64,000 nt of DNA from Clostridium_AD frigoriphilum (GCF_036541405.1 NZ_JAZHFS010000006.1:1-64000); one strand, 5' to 3'; counted from the first letter of the stretch, positions 9,795-19,746 are shown. The notes: a model not told the origin generated them from the sequence alone. Translations and numbers: made by a program.

Positions 9795-11096
9795 TTAATC
9801 AACTAATTCTGCTTTTTCGACTGACTTTTCATTTAGTGATTTTCCTACTTCTGGTATAGGGATTACAGCTAAAGCTGAAAGCACTGAAAAACCTGCAAGT
9901 ATTAAGAAGAAGAATGTATAACCGTCTCCTCCCAATAGAATTATTCCTAATGCTATACACATAGGTGCTACAAAGTTAACAAGTGCTGAAGCTAATTGTA
10001 CTGTTGCATTCATAATAGCTATATCCTTACCTATATCCTCTTTCGATGGTAAAATTCTATTTACAAGAGCGTTATCAACTGCTCCATACATACCAAAACC
10101 AAAGTTAAATGCAAAGTTTCCAATCACTACTAAAGCTACAATATGTGCGAATGCAAATGTAACCAAACATACTCCAGTTATTAATGCTGATACCATTACA
10201 AATATCTTTTGTTTTTTGATTTTATCTGATAAGAATCCACCTGCAATTCCTGCTACAACCATTAACATTATTGATGGCGATGTATACGCATTAATTTTAA
10301 AAATTTCAGCTTGACCAAGATGGAATCTTGCTATATAAAAAAGAGGAAGTAAACCTAACCCCGCATTTGTAATATTTATAAAAAGTTTTGTAAGTAATGC
10401 CCAAGTATAACAAGGGTATTTCTTTACACTTGGATATAGATTTTTAAATCCATCACTAAAACTCTTTTTATTTTCTGACGATTTGTTTCCTTTAAAATGA
10501 CTATCTTTAACAAGAAGTGCTGACATTATTCCACATACAAGTTGTATAATAGTAATTACAAAAAGCTTTTGTTGAATAGGTACATCAGCAAATACTCCCA
10601 TTATCATCATACCGACCATAACAAAAATTGGACCTGCTGCACCAAATATCCCCGATACTCTACCAAACCTTTCTGGTTCAACTTGTTCTGGAACTAGTGA
10701 ATAACATGATAAAGATACCATTCCATAAAATAATTGAACAAAACAAAATCCTAAAATTAATACTGGCATTGAAGGTGCATAAGTGATAGTAAGCATTGAT
10801 ATAGCACCGCCTATACTTCCAGCTATAATCCAAAATCTTCTTCTGCCCATTTTAAATGTAGTTTTATCAGCTATAACTCCCCCTAAAGGGCCTAAAATCA
10901 CTATTGCTAATCCCTGAATACCTGCTGCCACGCCATACGCAGCGGTTACGTGTTCAGGCCCTACAATTCTAATAATACTAAATTGAATAAGACCAAATGT
11001 TAGTAAAACTAAAGGTGCTATTGATGTTCCTACTCCAAGAACTGCTGCTACCATTAATTTTAGAAAAGGTGTTTTCTCAAATACATGATTTTCCAT
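9795..11096 (-). CDS. MFS transporter, probable sugar or glycoside importer
   Basis: This 433-residue protein has about 12 hydrophobic segments. The MFS loop motif GGVIADKTTFKMGRRRFW is between helices 2 and 3, and its second-half counterpart GGFLSDKIKKQKIF is also visible. It lies between a GH1 gene and a GH43 gene and is clearly paralogous to the carrier at 15511-16818, most likely importing the glycosides those enzymes cut. The substrate is inferred. It starts MENHVFEKTPF, like its paralogue. Confidence 0.85.
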   Translation of the reverse strand: MENHVFEKTPFLKLMVAAVLGVGTSIAPLVLLTFGLIQFSIIRIVGPEHVTAAYGVAAGIQGLAIVILGPLGGVIADKTTFKMGRRRFWIIAGSIGGAISMLTITYAPSMPVLILGFCFVQLFYGMVSLSCYSLVPEQVEPERFGRVSGIFGAAGPIFVMVGMMIMGVFADVPIQQKLFVITIIQLVCGIMSALLVKDSHFKGNKSSENKKSFSDGFKNLYPSVKKYPCYTWALLTKLFINITNAGLGLLPLFYIARFHLGQAEIFKINAYTSPSIMLMVVAGIAGGFLSDKIKKQKIFVMVSALITGVCLVTFAFAHIVALVVIGNFAFNFGFGMYGAVDNALVNRILPSKEDIGKDIAIMNATVQLASALVNFVAPMCIALGIILLGGDGYTFFFLILAGFSVLSALAVIPIPEVGKSLNEKSVEKAELVD

Positions 11097-11114
11097 ATTT
11101 TTCTCCCCCGACTT

Positions 11115-11128
11115 TTTAATCGTTTACA
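11115..11128 (-). promoter_or_regulatory. cre-like site upstream of the first MFS gene
   Basis: The minus strand reads TGTAAACGATTAAA. This fits the CcpA catabolite-response consensus TGWAANCGNTNWCA with one mismatch and is 19 bases upstream of the MFS start. It suggests carbon catabolite repression; matches of this quality also occur by chance in AT-rich DNA. Confidence 0.4.
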
Positions 11129-11187
11129 AAGACACTAATAAATCATTTATTCTCTCTCCTAAATTTATCTTTCACGATACTACACTA

Positions 11188-12474
11188 TTATTTAAAATTA
11201 ATAATTGATGGCAGTTCATTTAAATGCTTTCTTAAAATTGATTGATCATATCCGTTATTTTTACATAACTCACCATAAAACTTACCACTTGTTTTTAATG
11301 TTCTTTCAAATGTCTCCCTATTTACACTAGCAAGCCCAAATGTTGGATTGTAACTTCCCCATTCCCAATTATCCATTAAGCTCCAATGAGAATATCCTAA
11401 TACATCTGCTCCCATTTCCATAGCCTGATGTAGTGCTTGCATCATAGCTGCTATATATACAATTCGATATCTATCATCATTTGTAGCAATTCCATTTTCA
11501 GTAATCAATATCGGTTTATCTTTCATTCTCATTAACATTTGAATCATAATATCTGGGCAAATCTCTTCTGTAAAAAATGGAGTTTCAATTGGTTTAAACT
11601 TTGTAGCTGTATAGCAATCACTACGAAACTCTTCTTTACGCCCATCTATCATATGTCTAACATAAGTATTAAGCGCCCAATAATCACAAGTCCCCTTTAC
11701 TTCTGGTACATATTTCATATCCATAAAAGGTGCTGTAATTTCCCCTGTGCGTATTGCATGGAAAAAGAATTCGTTTTCAGTGTAATCAATGTATTCTGCC
11801 ATAAGCTTATCCAATTTGTCATTATAGCCTCTTTTAGGCTGTTTTTCTGAGTAAGAGTGTGCAGAACTAATAGGTTTAGAAGAATACTGTTTAATAATAT
11901 GATATCCTCTAGCATGATACTGTATCATATTAAGCCTTTCACTAATTGAATACTCAAATGGAAGATTCAATTCATTTAAGACAATCCAAAAATCTACGTA
12001 TTGTGCTACCTTTGGCACAATATATTCAAGAAATTCTTCCCAATCCTTCATATTATCTAATGTTCCAAAAGCTCCTTTTTTATGAAACCATACTGGATGG
12101 GATACATGATGTAATGTTAAACATACATTAATCCCCTCTTCCTTCAATCTTGATAATACTGTAAGATAATGTTTTACTGCCTCTTGATTAAAAGTTCCCT
12201 TTTCGGGCTCTAGTCTACACCATTCTATAGACATACGATATAAGGTTAAATTCATAGCTTTTAGTAATTTAATATCTTCTTCATAAAGTTCATAACTATT
12301 ACATGCCATTTTCGGAAACTCATATGGAATCCCTCCAAAAGCAAATTTTGATGCTAATTCTTTATCATCATGATAAGAACAATTATTTCCCTCTATTTGA
12401 GCTCCAGCTGTTGATGCTCCCCATAAAAAATCTTTCGGGAATTTTATCTTTGGGTACTGAAATATGTCTAACAA
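11188..12474 (-). CDS. GH1 beta-glucosidase, second copy
   Basis: This is a 428-residue GH1 enzyme that is only distantly similar to the GH1 at 6513-7781. The family start FPKDFLWGASTAGAQIEG is present. Glu168 in VLNELN is the expected acid/base and Glu326 in LITENG the nucleophile. No secretion signal is visible. It is first in a minus-strand set with the MFS and GH43 genes and is divergent from an AraC regulator, which probably controls the set. Aryl-beta-glucosidase is the most likely activity. Confidence 0.9.
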   Translation of the reverse strand: MLDIFQYPKIKFPKDFLWGASTAGAQIEGNNCSYHDDKELASKFAFGGIPYEFPKMACNSYELYEEDIKLLKAMNLTLYRMSIEWCRLEPEKGTFNQEAVKHYLTVLSRLKEEGINVCLTLHHVSHPVWFHKKGAFGTLDNMKDWEEFLEYIVPKVAQYVDFWIVLNELNLPFEYSISERLNMIQYHARGYHIIKQYSSKPISSAHSYSEKQPKRGYNDKLDKLMAEYIDYTENEFFFHAIRTGEITAPFMDMKYVPEVKGTCDYWALNTYVRHMIDGRKEEFRSDCYTATKFKPIETPFFTEEICPDIMIQMLMRMKDKPILITENGIATNDDRYRIVYIAAMMQALHQAMEMGADVLGYSHWSLMDNWEWGSYNPTFGLASVNRETFERTLKTSGKFYGELCKNNGYDQSILRKHLNELPSIINFK

Positions 12475-12631
12475 TCATCTCACTCCTTTCTTCTTTATGT
12501 AAACATTTTATCATCCAGAAAACAATCAATCCATGTACTCCTCTTATTAAAATCCGGCTTTTTTTTAGATTGTTTTTTTATATTTTATATAAATTCTATA
12601 ATGTAGCTTATTTAATACAAACTGTTTTCAA

Positions 12632-12660
12632 TTGTATTTTTATTTCCATTTTGATATACT
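12632..12660 (+). promoter_or_regulatory. Sigma-A-type promoter for the AraC gene
   Basis: TTGTAT (12632-12637) and TATACT (12655-12660) are separated by 17 bases and lie just upstream of an AGGAAAGG ribosome site and the AraC start. This is a good vegetative promoter match in the 216-base divergent gap with the GH1 gene. Confidence 0.6.
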
Positions 12661-12690
12661 ATATTACATTAGGAAAGGATGGTAAAGTAG

Positions 12691-13788
12691 ATGACAGACA
12701 TGTATATAACTTCAGGAATGATGGAATCTAGTTCAACAAGCTCTTATTTGAAGTATAAGAACAAGAAGGGTTTTAGAGAAATCGTTATGGAAATGTATGA
12801 ACAAGGAAACTATGTTACTGCAAAACCTAACTTACCCAAAGAACTATTATTGATTAATTTGTCTGACGATAAATTTTTAGATTTATTATTTCAATTACCA
12901 ATTTATATAAATAGCCTTATTAAAGTTAGTTCTAATACTAAAATAGGAGAATCTGATATACTCCCAGAGAACAGCGACATTTTCGTATTTAGAAACTTCG
13001 CTTACTTAAATGATCCGATACATTCTCATAATTATTTTGAAATTTCCTATGTATTAAAAGGTAATTGCCAATTTCTATTTGAAAAAGAAGAGAGAACACT
13101 AAGAGAAGGAGAATTATGTATTATTGCACCAATGTCATCGCACAATATCATTGTTGACGATTATAATTCTATTATAATTACTATTTCCATAAAAAAGAGT
13201 ACCTTTGATAGTGCCTTTTTTACGCTGCTTTCACAAAAGGATTTACTCTCTTACTTTTTCAGAACAATCCTTTATAACCAAACATCACCCAATTACCTTT
13301 TATTCTTTACTGATAATTCAGATGATATTAAGACGATAATTAAAAATTTAATCATGGAAAACTATAAAGGTGACATATACTACAACAATTGCAGTATTAG
13401 CTGGGCAAATATTCTTTTCTCTAATATCCTAAGAAATTATAGTGATACAATACAATTTTATAATTATGATATAGATAATGACTTTTCGTTAATTTTACAA
13501 TACATACAGCATAACTACCGAGATCTTTCACTAAAAGCTCTTGCCAAACACTTTCACTATAGTGAAGCTTATCTAAGCACATTAATAAAAAAGAATATTG
13601 GTTTAAATTTTGTAGCCTTTATAACAAAATTAAAAATGTCCGACGCCAAAGATTATCTTATAAATACTAATTTGTCCATAGAAAAAATATCCGAATATGT
13701 TGGCTACAACTCTGTTGATCATTTTTCTCGAACTTTTAAAAAATATTATAAAAAATCACCGCAGCAATATAGAAAATCGCTTAGTTGA
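12691..13788 (+). CDS. AraC-family transcriptional regulator
   Basis: At 365 residues this has an N-terminal cupin-type sensor (HSHNYFEISYVLKGN around 110-125) and a C-terminal double helix-turn-helix (about 265-365). The DNA-binding region shows LKALAKHFHYSEAYLSTLIKK and the second-helix signature VGYNSVDHFSRTFKKYY. It is divergent from the GH1-MFS-GH43 set and is its likely sugar-responsive activator. An ATG closer to the ribosome site runs straight into a stop codon; ATG 12691 is the first usable one, and internal ATGs up to codon 33 remain possible starts. Confidence 0.88.
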   Translation: MTDMYITSGMMESSSTSSYLKYKNKKGFREIVMEMYEQGNYVTAKPNLPKELLLINLSDDKFLDLLFQLPIYINSLIKVSSNTKIGESDILPENSDIFVFRNFAYLNDPIHSHNYFEISYVLKGNCQFLFEKEERTLREGELCIIAPMSSHNIIVDDYNSIIITISIKKSTFDSAFFTLLSQKDLLSYFFRTILYNQTSPNYLLFFTDNSDDIKTIIKNLIMENYKGDIYYNNCSISWANILFSNILRNYSDTIQFYNYDIDNDFSLILQYIQHNYRDLSLKALAKHFHYSEAYLSTLIKKNIGLNFVAFITKLKMSDAKDYLINTNLSIEKISEYVGYNSVDHFSRTFKKYYKKSPQQYRKSLS

Positions 13789-13815
13789 TTTTTAATTTGT
13801 TGTAAAAATACATTA

Positions 13816-13935
13816 TTAAAACGGTAGCTTGATTGGCATACCTGAAAAAATCATTTTATCCGCCGGTAATATTACATTCATTGGAACTGTTCTCATTAAA
13901 GTCTTTGACATAAAATCAACATGAATTAATGCCAT
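13816..13935 (-). pseudogene. Truncated tributyrin-esterase-like fragment
   Basis: A 39-codon minus-strand frame begins MALIHVDFMSKTLMRTVPMN and continues VILPADKM. This is the N-terminus of the EstA/tributyrin-esterase family, normally about 250 residues. It stops after GMPIKLPF, before any catalytic motif, so it is a remnant. It lies between the AraC gene and a carboxylesterase gene, suggesting the downstream esterase region was rearranged. Confidence 0.7.
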
Positions 13936-13970
13936 TTTTTATTTCCCTTTCTGTATACATAATATAAGAA

Positions 13971-15314
13971 TTAGTGTTTTAATTTAGCATCAAGTTCCAT
14001 TACAAAAGTATCTTTTGAAGAACATGTTTTCCATTCCGTGAGAATTCCGTCATTCGGATTTCCTGTCTTCATGAAATTGGTCCAATAACCGAGCATTCGA
14101 TTGGAAAGCTCATAGTCACCATCTGTCATCGGTCTCCAGCAATTTTTCAGTGTCCCGAACATGTACCACAATTCAGATGAATGGAATGCTCCAGAAGTAT
14201 CTCCAGGAAGATCACGTCTGAAATAATAAACATAAGACGGCACGCGTCCAATTTTCTCTTGCATGAAACTCCATCCGATACAGCTTTGCTTCATTTTGCT
14301 GTTACAGTTACGGATTTCTTCTTCATTTACCATAATATCGTTACGTGTGGAACCAATCATCGTTGGTACATCATGAGTTTTCGCGTTTTCAGCTAACCAA
14401 TTATACCCGTTCTCAAGAACATGTCCGTTAATAACAGGCGCGAAAGGGAGACCTTTACCAGCCTGCATTGACTCCATAATAATACTTTCCTGAATTTCTA
14501 ATATACGCTCTATCGAAAGATTTCTCAGCTCCTTAAGTGATGAAATCCCTGCAAGTTCTACCGCACGTTTTCCAATTTCAAAACCTTCTTCTAAGGATAT
14601 ATCCCGTTGAAGTACACTTGGATAACCCCCAGCACTTTGAATAATTACTTTTGAAAACATTCCTTTTGTATATGAAGTTGAAAGTAAAGTCTGTACGCTC
14701 ATAGCTCCAGCGGATTGTCCGAATATTGTAATATTATTAGGGTCGCCACCAAATTCAGCTATATTCATACGTACCCATTTTAGTGCAGCAATCTGATCTA
14801 AGACAGCATAATTTCCGCAAGCTATTGCATCTTCTCCATAAACCCATGGATGTGCAAAAAAACCTAGCAGTCCTAAACGATAATTAATTGTAATAAGAAT
14901 GACATTCCTCTGCGCATAAGCATTGGTACGAAATTCCACTTCATGTCCGGTACCGCCCAAAAATGCACCGCCATGAATATAAAATGCTACTGGTAGCTTT
15001 CCCTCGCAAACTTTATCGGGCACCCAAATGTTTAGACTCAAGCTATCTTCTGATATAGGGGTTGCATACACAGGTTCACTATAGAATTCTTTCTTATATA
15101 TATCCTGTGGAAAATCCCGTTGTGTCTGGGGGCATCGATTTCCAAAATAGTCCGCTTTATATATCCCTTTAAATGCCTCTGGTTCTACCGGAGCCGCAAA
15201 TCTCAAATCTCCTATGGGTGGTTTCGCGTATGGTATTCCTTTAAAAACAATACAACCCTCTTCGCGAATTCCTTCTATTTGTCCATATTTTGTAGTAATA
15301 ATTATCTGTGCCAT
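13971..15314 (-). CDS. Type-B carboxylesterase
   Basis: This 447-residue alpha/beta hydrolase belongs to the type-B carboxylesterase family. The N-terminal GIPYAKPPIGDLRF, HGGAFLGG and SEDSLSLN-type motifs are present, and the nucleophile elbow is FGQSAGA (Ser201). The catalytic His is in AFHSSELWY. Family members usually have about 490-550 residues. The stretch between NDIMVNEEE and SYVYYF is short, so an internal deletion is possible, but all triad regions seem kept. Codon choice is slightly more GC-rich than its neighbours, hinting at separate acquisition. It may deacylate plant esters. Confidence 0.85.
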   Translation of the reverse strand: MAQIIITTKYGQIEGIREEGCIVFKGIPYAKPPIGDLRFAAPVEPEAFKGIYKADYFGNRCPQTQRDFPQDIYKKEFYSEPVYATPISEDSLSLNIWVPDKVCEGKLPVAFYIHGGAFLGGTGHEVEFRTNAYAQRNVILITINYRLGLLGFFAHPWVYGEDAIACGNYAVLDQIAALKWVRMNIAEFGGDPNNITIFGQSAGAMSVQTLLSTSYTKGMFSKVIIQSAGGYPSVLQRDISLEEGFEIGKRAVELAGISSLKELRNLSIERILEIQESIIMESMQAGKGLPFAPVINGHVLENGYNWLAENAKTHDVPTMIGSTRNDIMVNEEEIRNCNSKMKQSCIGWSFMQEKIGRVPSYVYYFRRDLPGDTSGAFHSSELWYMFGTLKNCWRPMTDGDYELSNRMLGYWTNFMKTGNPNDGILTEWKTCSSKDTFVMELDAKLKH

Positions 15315-15477
15315 GATATCCTCCTAATCTAAATTTAAAAAATTTATTACATTTTCATCTTTACTTGAATTTATATATTTTCTACATTCCTTCCACTCAC
15401 TGTCCTATACCACTATCCTGAATCTTTATAAGATATCTTATCCATATTTATTCTGACAATATAATAAGTATAAATCT

Positions 15478-15500
15478 CCACCATGTGTGAAGATTTATAC
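15478..15500 (-). terminator. Hairpin after the second MFS gene
   Basis: The arms GTATAAATCT and AGATTTATAC are the same as in the hairpin at 9748-9780, just past the MFS stop. This shows that gene and 3' hairpin were copied together. Confidence 0.5.
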
Positions 15501-15510
15501 CATAATAATG

Positions 15511-16818
15511 TTATTCGGTAACTGATATTTCTATTTTTACTTGTTTTTTATTGTTTTTCTCTTTACTAATTTCTGGTATTGGAATCACCATTAAAGCAGA
15601 AAGTATTGAGAACGCTGCAAGAACTAAAAAGAAGAAAGTATATCCATCACCACCAAGTAATTTAGTTCCTAAAGCTATAGTCATTGGTGCTACAAAATTA
15701 ACAAGTGATGATGCTAATTGAGTCGTTACATTCATTATAGAAATATCCTTTCCAGCATTCTCTTTTGATGGAAGAATCCTATTTACAATTGCATTATCTA
15801 CTGCACCATACATTCCAAATCCAAAGTTAAATATAAAGTTTGCAACTATTACCCAAGTTATATTAAACGAGAATGCAAAGGCTACAAGACAAACTCCTGT
15901 TACTAAAGCTGCTGCAATAACAAATACCTTTTGTCTTCTAATCTTATCAGATAAAAATCCCCCCAATATACCGGCTACAACCATAAGCATTATTGATGGT
16001 GCTGTTAATGCGTTGATTTGAAATATTTTAGCTTCGCCTAAATGAAATCTCGCTATATAAAAAAGTGTTAATAGTGTTAACCCCGCATTCGCAATATTAA
16101 TAAATAGCTTTGTAAGTAGTGCCCAAGTAAACTCAGGGTGTTTATTAAAACTAGGATAAAATCCTTTAAAGCTTTCAATAACTGATATTTTCTTTTCTTT
16201 TACATCCTGTTTAGGAAAATAGTTATCTTTAACAATAAGAGCTGCAATTATTCCTCCAATAAGCTGAACAATTATTATTGCTAAGAGTTTCTGTTGTACG
16301 GTGCTACTAGAAAATACACCTATTAATATTTGCCCTATCATAACACACGCTGGAGCTGATGCACCAATTAATCCAGACACCCTTCCAAACTTTTCAGCTT
16401 CAACCTGCTCAGGTACTATAGCAAAACAGGATAAAGATACCATTCCATAGAAAAACTGAGCTATACACCATGATCCAATAAGAATTGGAACAGAACTCGC
16501 ATACGTAAGTGCAAACATTGCTATTGCCCCACCTATGCTTCCTGCAATCATCCAAAATCTTCTTCTTCCAAATTTCACATGTGTTCTATCAGCTATTACT
16601 CCACCTAAAGGTCCTAATATTACAATTGCCAAACTACTTATTCCTGCAGCCATACCAAATACTACTGTTACTTTTTCTGGTCCAACAAGCCTAATAATAT
16701 TAAATTGAATAAGACCAAACATTAATAACACCAGCGGAGCTATCGAAGTGCCGACCCCTATTGTAGCTGCAATTACTAACCTTACAAACGGTGTTTTCTT
16801 CCAAACTTGATTTTCCAT
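15511..16818 (-). CDS. MFS transporter, paralogue of the 9.8-kb carrier
   Basis: At 435 residues this is strongly similar throughout to the protein encoded at 9795-11096, with shared segments such as GPLGGVIAD and FNFGFGMYGAVDNA. I place the start at 16818 (MENQVWKKTPF), because it matches the paralogue and has a GGGGG ribosome site seven bases upstream. A longer reading frame begins 12 codons earlier. It is divergent from the AraC-GH39 gene. Likely role: uptake of a plant glycoside or oligosaccharide. Confidence 0.85.
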   Translation of the reverse strand: MENQVWKKTPFVRLVIAATIGVGTSIAPLVLLMFGLIQFNIIRLVGPEKVTVVFGMAAGISSLAIVILGPLGGVIADRTHVKFGRRRFWMIAGSIGGAIAMFALTYASSVPILIGSWCIAQFFYGMVSLSCFAIVPEQVEAEKFGRVSGLIGASAPACVMIGQILIGVFSSSTVQQKLLAIIIVQLIGGIIAALIVKDNYFPKQDVKEKKISVIESFKGFYPSFNKHPEFTWALLTKLFINIANAGLTLLTLFYIARFHLGEAKIFQINALTAPSIMLMVVAGILGGFLSDKIRRQKVFVIAAALVTGVCLVAFAFSFNITWVIVANFIFNFGFGMYGAVDNAIVNRILPSKENAGKDISIMNVTTQLASSLVNFVAPMTIALGTKLLGGDGYTFFFLVLAAFSILSALMVIPIPEISKEKNNKKQVKIEISVTE

Positions 16819-16842
16819 TTTTATACCCCCCATATTTTTTTC

Positions 16843-17071
16843 CCATTTCAACATCTCAGGAGAACGTTTTCACTATATGTAAATGATATCATAGTCATAA
16901 TCTTTTCAAGTATCATAATATAATGTAATCAGTATCAATTTATGCTTATTTTAAACTGTTGTTTTTTATAGGTTTAAAATATAGGACTGTTATTGACAGA
17001 TTTTAATGTTATAATGAGACTAATAATTTTATTGCAAACTAAAATACCAATTATGACACTAATTTCTAATA
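16843..17071. repeat. Duplicated intergenic promoter block, copy 2
   Basis: This matches 7801-8030 over about 230 bases with scattered substitutions. Here it forms the divergent control region between the MFS gene and the AraC-GH39 gene. It includes the cre-like site at 16859-16872. The fact that the same block precedes the GH1-to-pgmB operon suggests both are controlled by the adjacent AraC-GH39 protein. Confidence 0.8.
16859..16872 (-). promoter_or_regulatory. cre-like CcpA site
   Basis: The minus strand reads TGAAAACGTTCTCC, which fits TGWAANCGNTNWCA except for the last base. It lies about 40 bases upstream of the MFS start. The matching position in the duplicate block (7825-7838) has lost the central CG. 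Confidence 0.45.
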
Positions 17072-17086
17072 AATATGGAGGGTTAT

Positions 17087-19579
17087 ATGAACTTTGAATT
17101 AATAAGGTACAATGAGAATCTCCCTTTCAAGGTGTTCATCCTAAATGCTAACAATCAAGAATATCACTGGCATAAGGAAATAGAACTAGTCTTTGTTTTG
17201 AATGGAAATTTAACATTTGAAGTAAAGGGGACGAGGTATAAAATATCTCAACATGACTTATTTTTGGTTAACAGCTTTGATATGCACTCTGTGATTTCTG
17301 AAAAAGGAGAAAATATTATACTAATACTACAACTTGATCCAATATTTTTTGATAAATATTGTCAAAATTTCTCAGATTTCTATTATGAACCCAATAAATC
17401 AATGAATGACAGAAACAACCCTTTATATGATAAGATAAGTTCTATTCTTGCGAATATAATGTTTTCAATGATTAAATTAGACACAGGTTATAAGTTAAAA
17501 GTTATTAATGCAGTTATAGAATTAGCACTAATTTTACTTCAAAATTTTAATACTACAATCTATCATCAAGATAGCGGTAAAGATTATAAACAAAGGCGAA
17601 TGTCTGAAATATTAAAATATATTGACGAAAATTATGACTCCCAAGTAAGCTTAAGTTCCCTATCAAAGGAAATGCACATAAGCCCTCAATACATCTCAAA
17701 ATTTTTCAAAAATAATCTTGGTATAGGTTTCGTTGATTATATAAATAAGCTTCGAATAACTAAATCCTTAAACGATCTTTTGGGTAGCAAAAAAAACATT
17801 ATTGATATTGCTATTGATCACGGATTTAATGATCATAAATCATATAGTCGCGTTTTTAAAACCATATTTGGAATTACTCCAACTGAGTACAGAAGTACTT
17901 CAGAAAAAAAACATGAAATTGAAACCACTGAAATAAACGATGGGTATTTTGATATTAATTCCAGCAATTACTTTAAATATCTGTTCCAATTTCTTCATAA
18001 TAATAGTAATGGTGACATTATTAATAACGTTGATAATGTCTCAAGCAAACTCACTATAAATACAAATCTTACAAAGTTCAGTGGAGAACCTTTAATTAAA
18101 TATTGGAAAAAAATCACTTCAATTGGAAGAGCCGCTCTCTGTTTAAGAAAAGAAATTCAGAAGCAGATTAGAATAGCCCAAAATGAGATTGGTTATGAAT
18201 ATATAAGATTTCACGGTATTTTTTCGGATGATATGCTCATTTACAGAGAAGATCTTTCTGGAAATTCTATCTATAATTGGACCTATGTAGATGAAATCTT
18301 TGATTTCTTTTATGATATTAATTTATTACCCTTTATAGAAATAGGCTTCATGCCTGAAGCACTTGCATCAAAAAAGCAATATAATCCTTTTTATTGGGGA
18401 GCTAATGTAAGCTATCCCAAATCCATAAAAAAATGGTCGACACTTGTTTCATCCTTTATAAAACACTGCATTCAGAGATACGGAACTGAAGAGGTTAAAA
18501 AGTGGTGTTTTGAAGTATGGAGTGCACCAGATATTCAAAATGTGTTTTGGTTTGAAAACAGAGAACGCTTTTTTGAATTTTACAAAGAAACCTATTTAGC
18601 CATTAAAAATGTATGTATCGATTTTAAGGTAGGCTCTCCCGGCATTTTACCAAATAATGATTTTGAATGGTTTGGAGACTTTTTAAACTATTGCACAGCT
18701 AATTCTATAATTCTTGATTTTGGCGCTTGCCACATTTATGCCTATACAGACCCTCAAAACGAAAATCTTCCTAAACAATTTTTTAAAAATACAAATAATA
18801 TATTATCACTTTCAGATGAAGATTTTCTTTACGATGCCATAATATCATTGAAAAAAAAGGTTGAAGACAACCATATTAAAGATTTAAAACTATTTGTAAC
18901 TGAGTGGAATTTAAGCCCTTATACTGAAGACCCTAACCGAGATACTTGCTTTTTAAGTACTTATATTATCTATAATATTCTAAATAATATTAACCAAGTT
19001 GATGGTATTGCCTTTTGGACTTTAAGTGATATTCTTGAGGAAGGAATAACAGAAAACAAACTTTATCACGGTGGACTAGGCCTCTTTACCTACAATGGAA
19101 TTAAAAAGCCTTCGTATAATGCCTTTTTTCTCCTTAACAAATTAGGTGACACTTTAATTGAAACTGGGAAAGATTATATTATAACCTCAAAGGGTAAGAA
19201 CTTTCAAATACTTATATATAATTTCGTGTACTTTGATGAACTCTTTAGAACAGGTGACAGATCATTATTGTCCTATCATGAAAGATACAATGTTTTTAAA
19301 TCCGCTTCAAATAAAGATGTTAATATGATTCTTGCTTTAGAAGATGGGAAATACAACATAAAGCGTTCCAAATTAAATAGACAATCCGGTTCTTCCTTTG
19401 ATGCGTGGCTGAAAATGGGAGCCCCAGAAGATATATCATCAGATGTCTATGATTTTCTTAAATCTAAAGAAGTTCCCGAGCTAAGTATGTCAATTGAAAC
19501 AGTTCATAAGCAGTTAATTTTAAATGATTCAATACCCCCTCATGGAATATTGCTTGTTGAACTTGATAAGGTAGATTAA
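17087..19579 (+). CDS. AraC regulator fused to a GH39-like domain
   Basis: This 830-residue protein has three parts: a cupin sensor (residues ~1-130), an AraC double helix-turn-helix (~170-275, ending FGITPTEYR) and a GH39 beta-xylosidase-like barrel and sandwich (~320-830). The GH39 acid/base motif, normally EVWNEP, reads EVWSAP here, so the catalytic Glu is replaced by Ala480. The nucleophile position is kept (Glu606 in FVTEWN). The barrel is therefore probably a ligand sensor, not an enzyme. ATG 17087 is chosen because GGAGGG lies just upstream; the earlier ATG at 17075 overlaps that site. It is divergent from an MFS gene. Confidence 0.87.
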   Translation: MNFELIRYNENLPFKVFILNANNQEYHWHKEIELVFVLNGNLTFEVKGTRYKISQHDLFLVNSFDMHSVISEKGENIILILQLDPIFFDKYCQNFSDFYYEPNKSMNDRNNPLYDKISSILANIMFSMIKLDTGYKLKVINAVIELALILLQNFNTTIYHQDSGKDYKQRRMSEILKYIDENYDSQVSLSSLSKEMHISPQYISKFFKNNLGIGFVDYINKLRITKSLNDLLGSKKNIIDIAIDHGFNDHKSYSRVFKTIFGITPTEYRSTSEKKHEIETTEINDGYFDINSSNYFKYLFQFLHNNSNGDIINNVDNVSSKLTINTNLTKFSGEPLIKYWKKITSIGRAALCLRKEIQKQIRIAQNEIGYEYIRFHGIFSDDMLIYREDLSGNSIYNWTYVDEIFDFFYDINLLPFIEIGFMPEALASKKQYNPFYWGANVSYPKSIKKWSTLVSSFIKHCIQRYGTEEVKKWCFEVWSAPDIQNVFWFENRERFFEFYKETYLAIKNVCIDFKVGSPGILPNNDFEWFGDFLNYCTANSIILDFGACHIYAYTDPQNENLPKQFFKNTNNILSLSDEDFLYDAIISLKKKVEDNHIKDLKLFVTEWNLSPYTEDPNRDTCFLSTYIIYNILNNINQVDGIAFWTLSDILEEGITENKLYHGGLGLFTYNGIKKPSYNAFFLLNKLGDTLIETGKDYIITSKGKNFQILIYNFVYFDELFRTGDRSLLSYHERYNVFKSASNKDVNMILALEDGKYNIKRSKLNRQSGSSFDAWLKMGAPEDISSDVYDFLKSKEVPELSMSIETVHKQLILNDSIPPHGILLVELDKVD

Positions 19580-19746
19580 TTTCTTACACTAAAAAATAAT
19601 ATTCTTAATGTATTACTGTATTGGTATATTAGAAATTAATAAACCCATAATGATAAAAGAAATATCATTTTGTGAAATAAAACATGTTATTGTGGCAATA
19701 CTAGTTATGCAACTATTTTTTTGCTCAAAAAACAAGGAGGCAGTTC

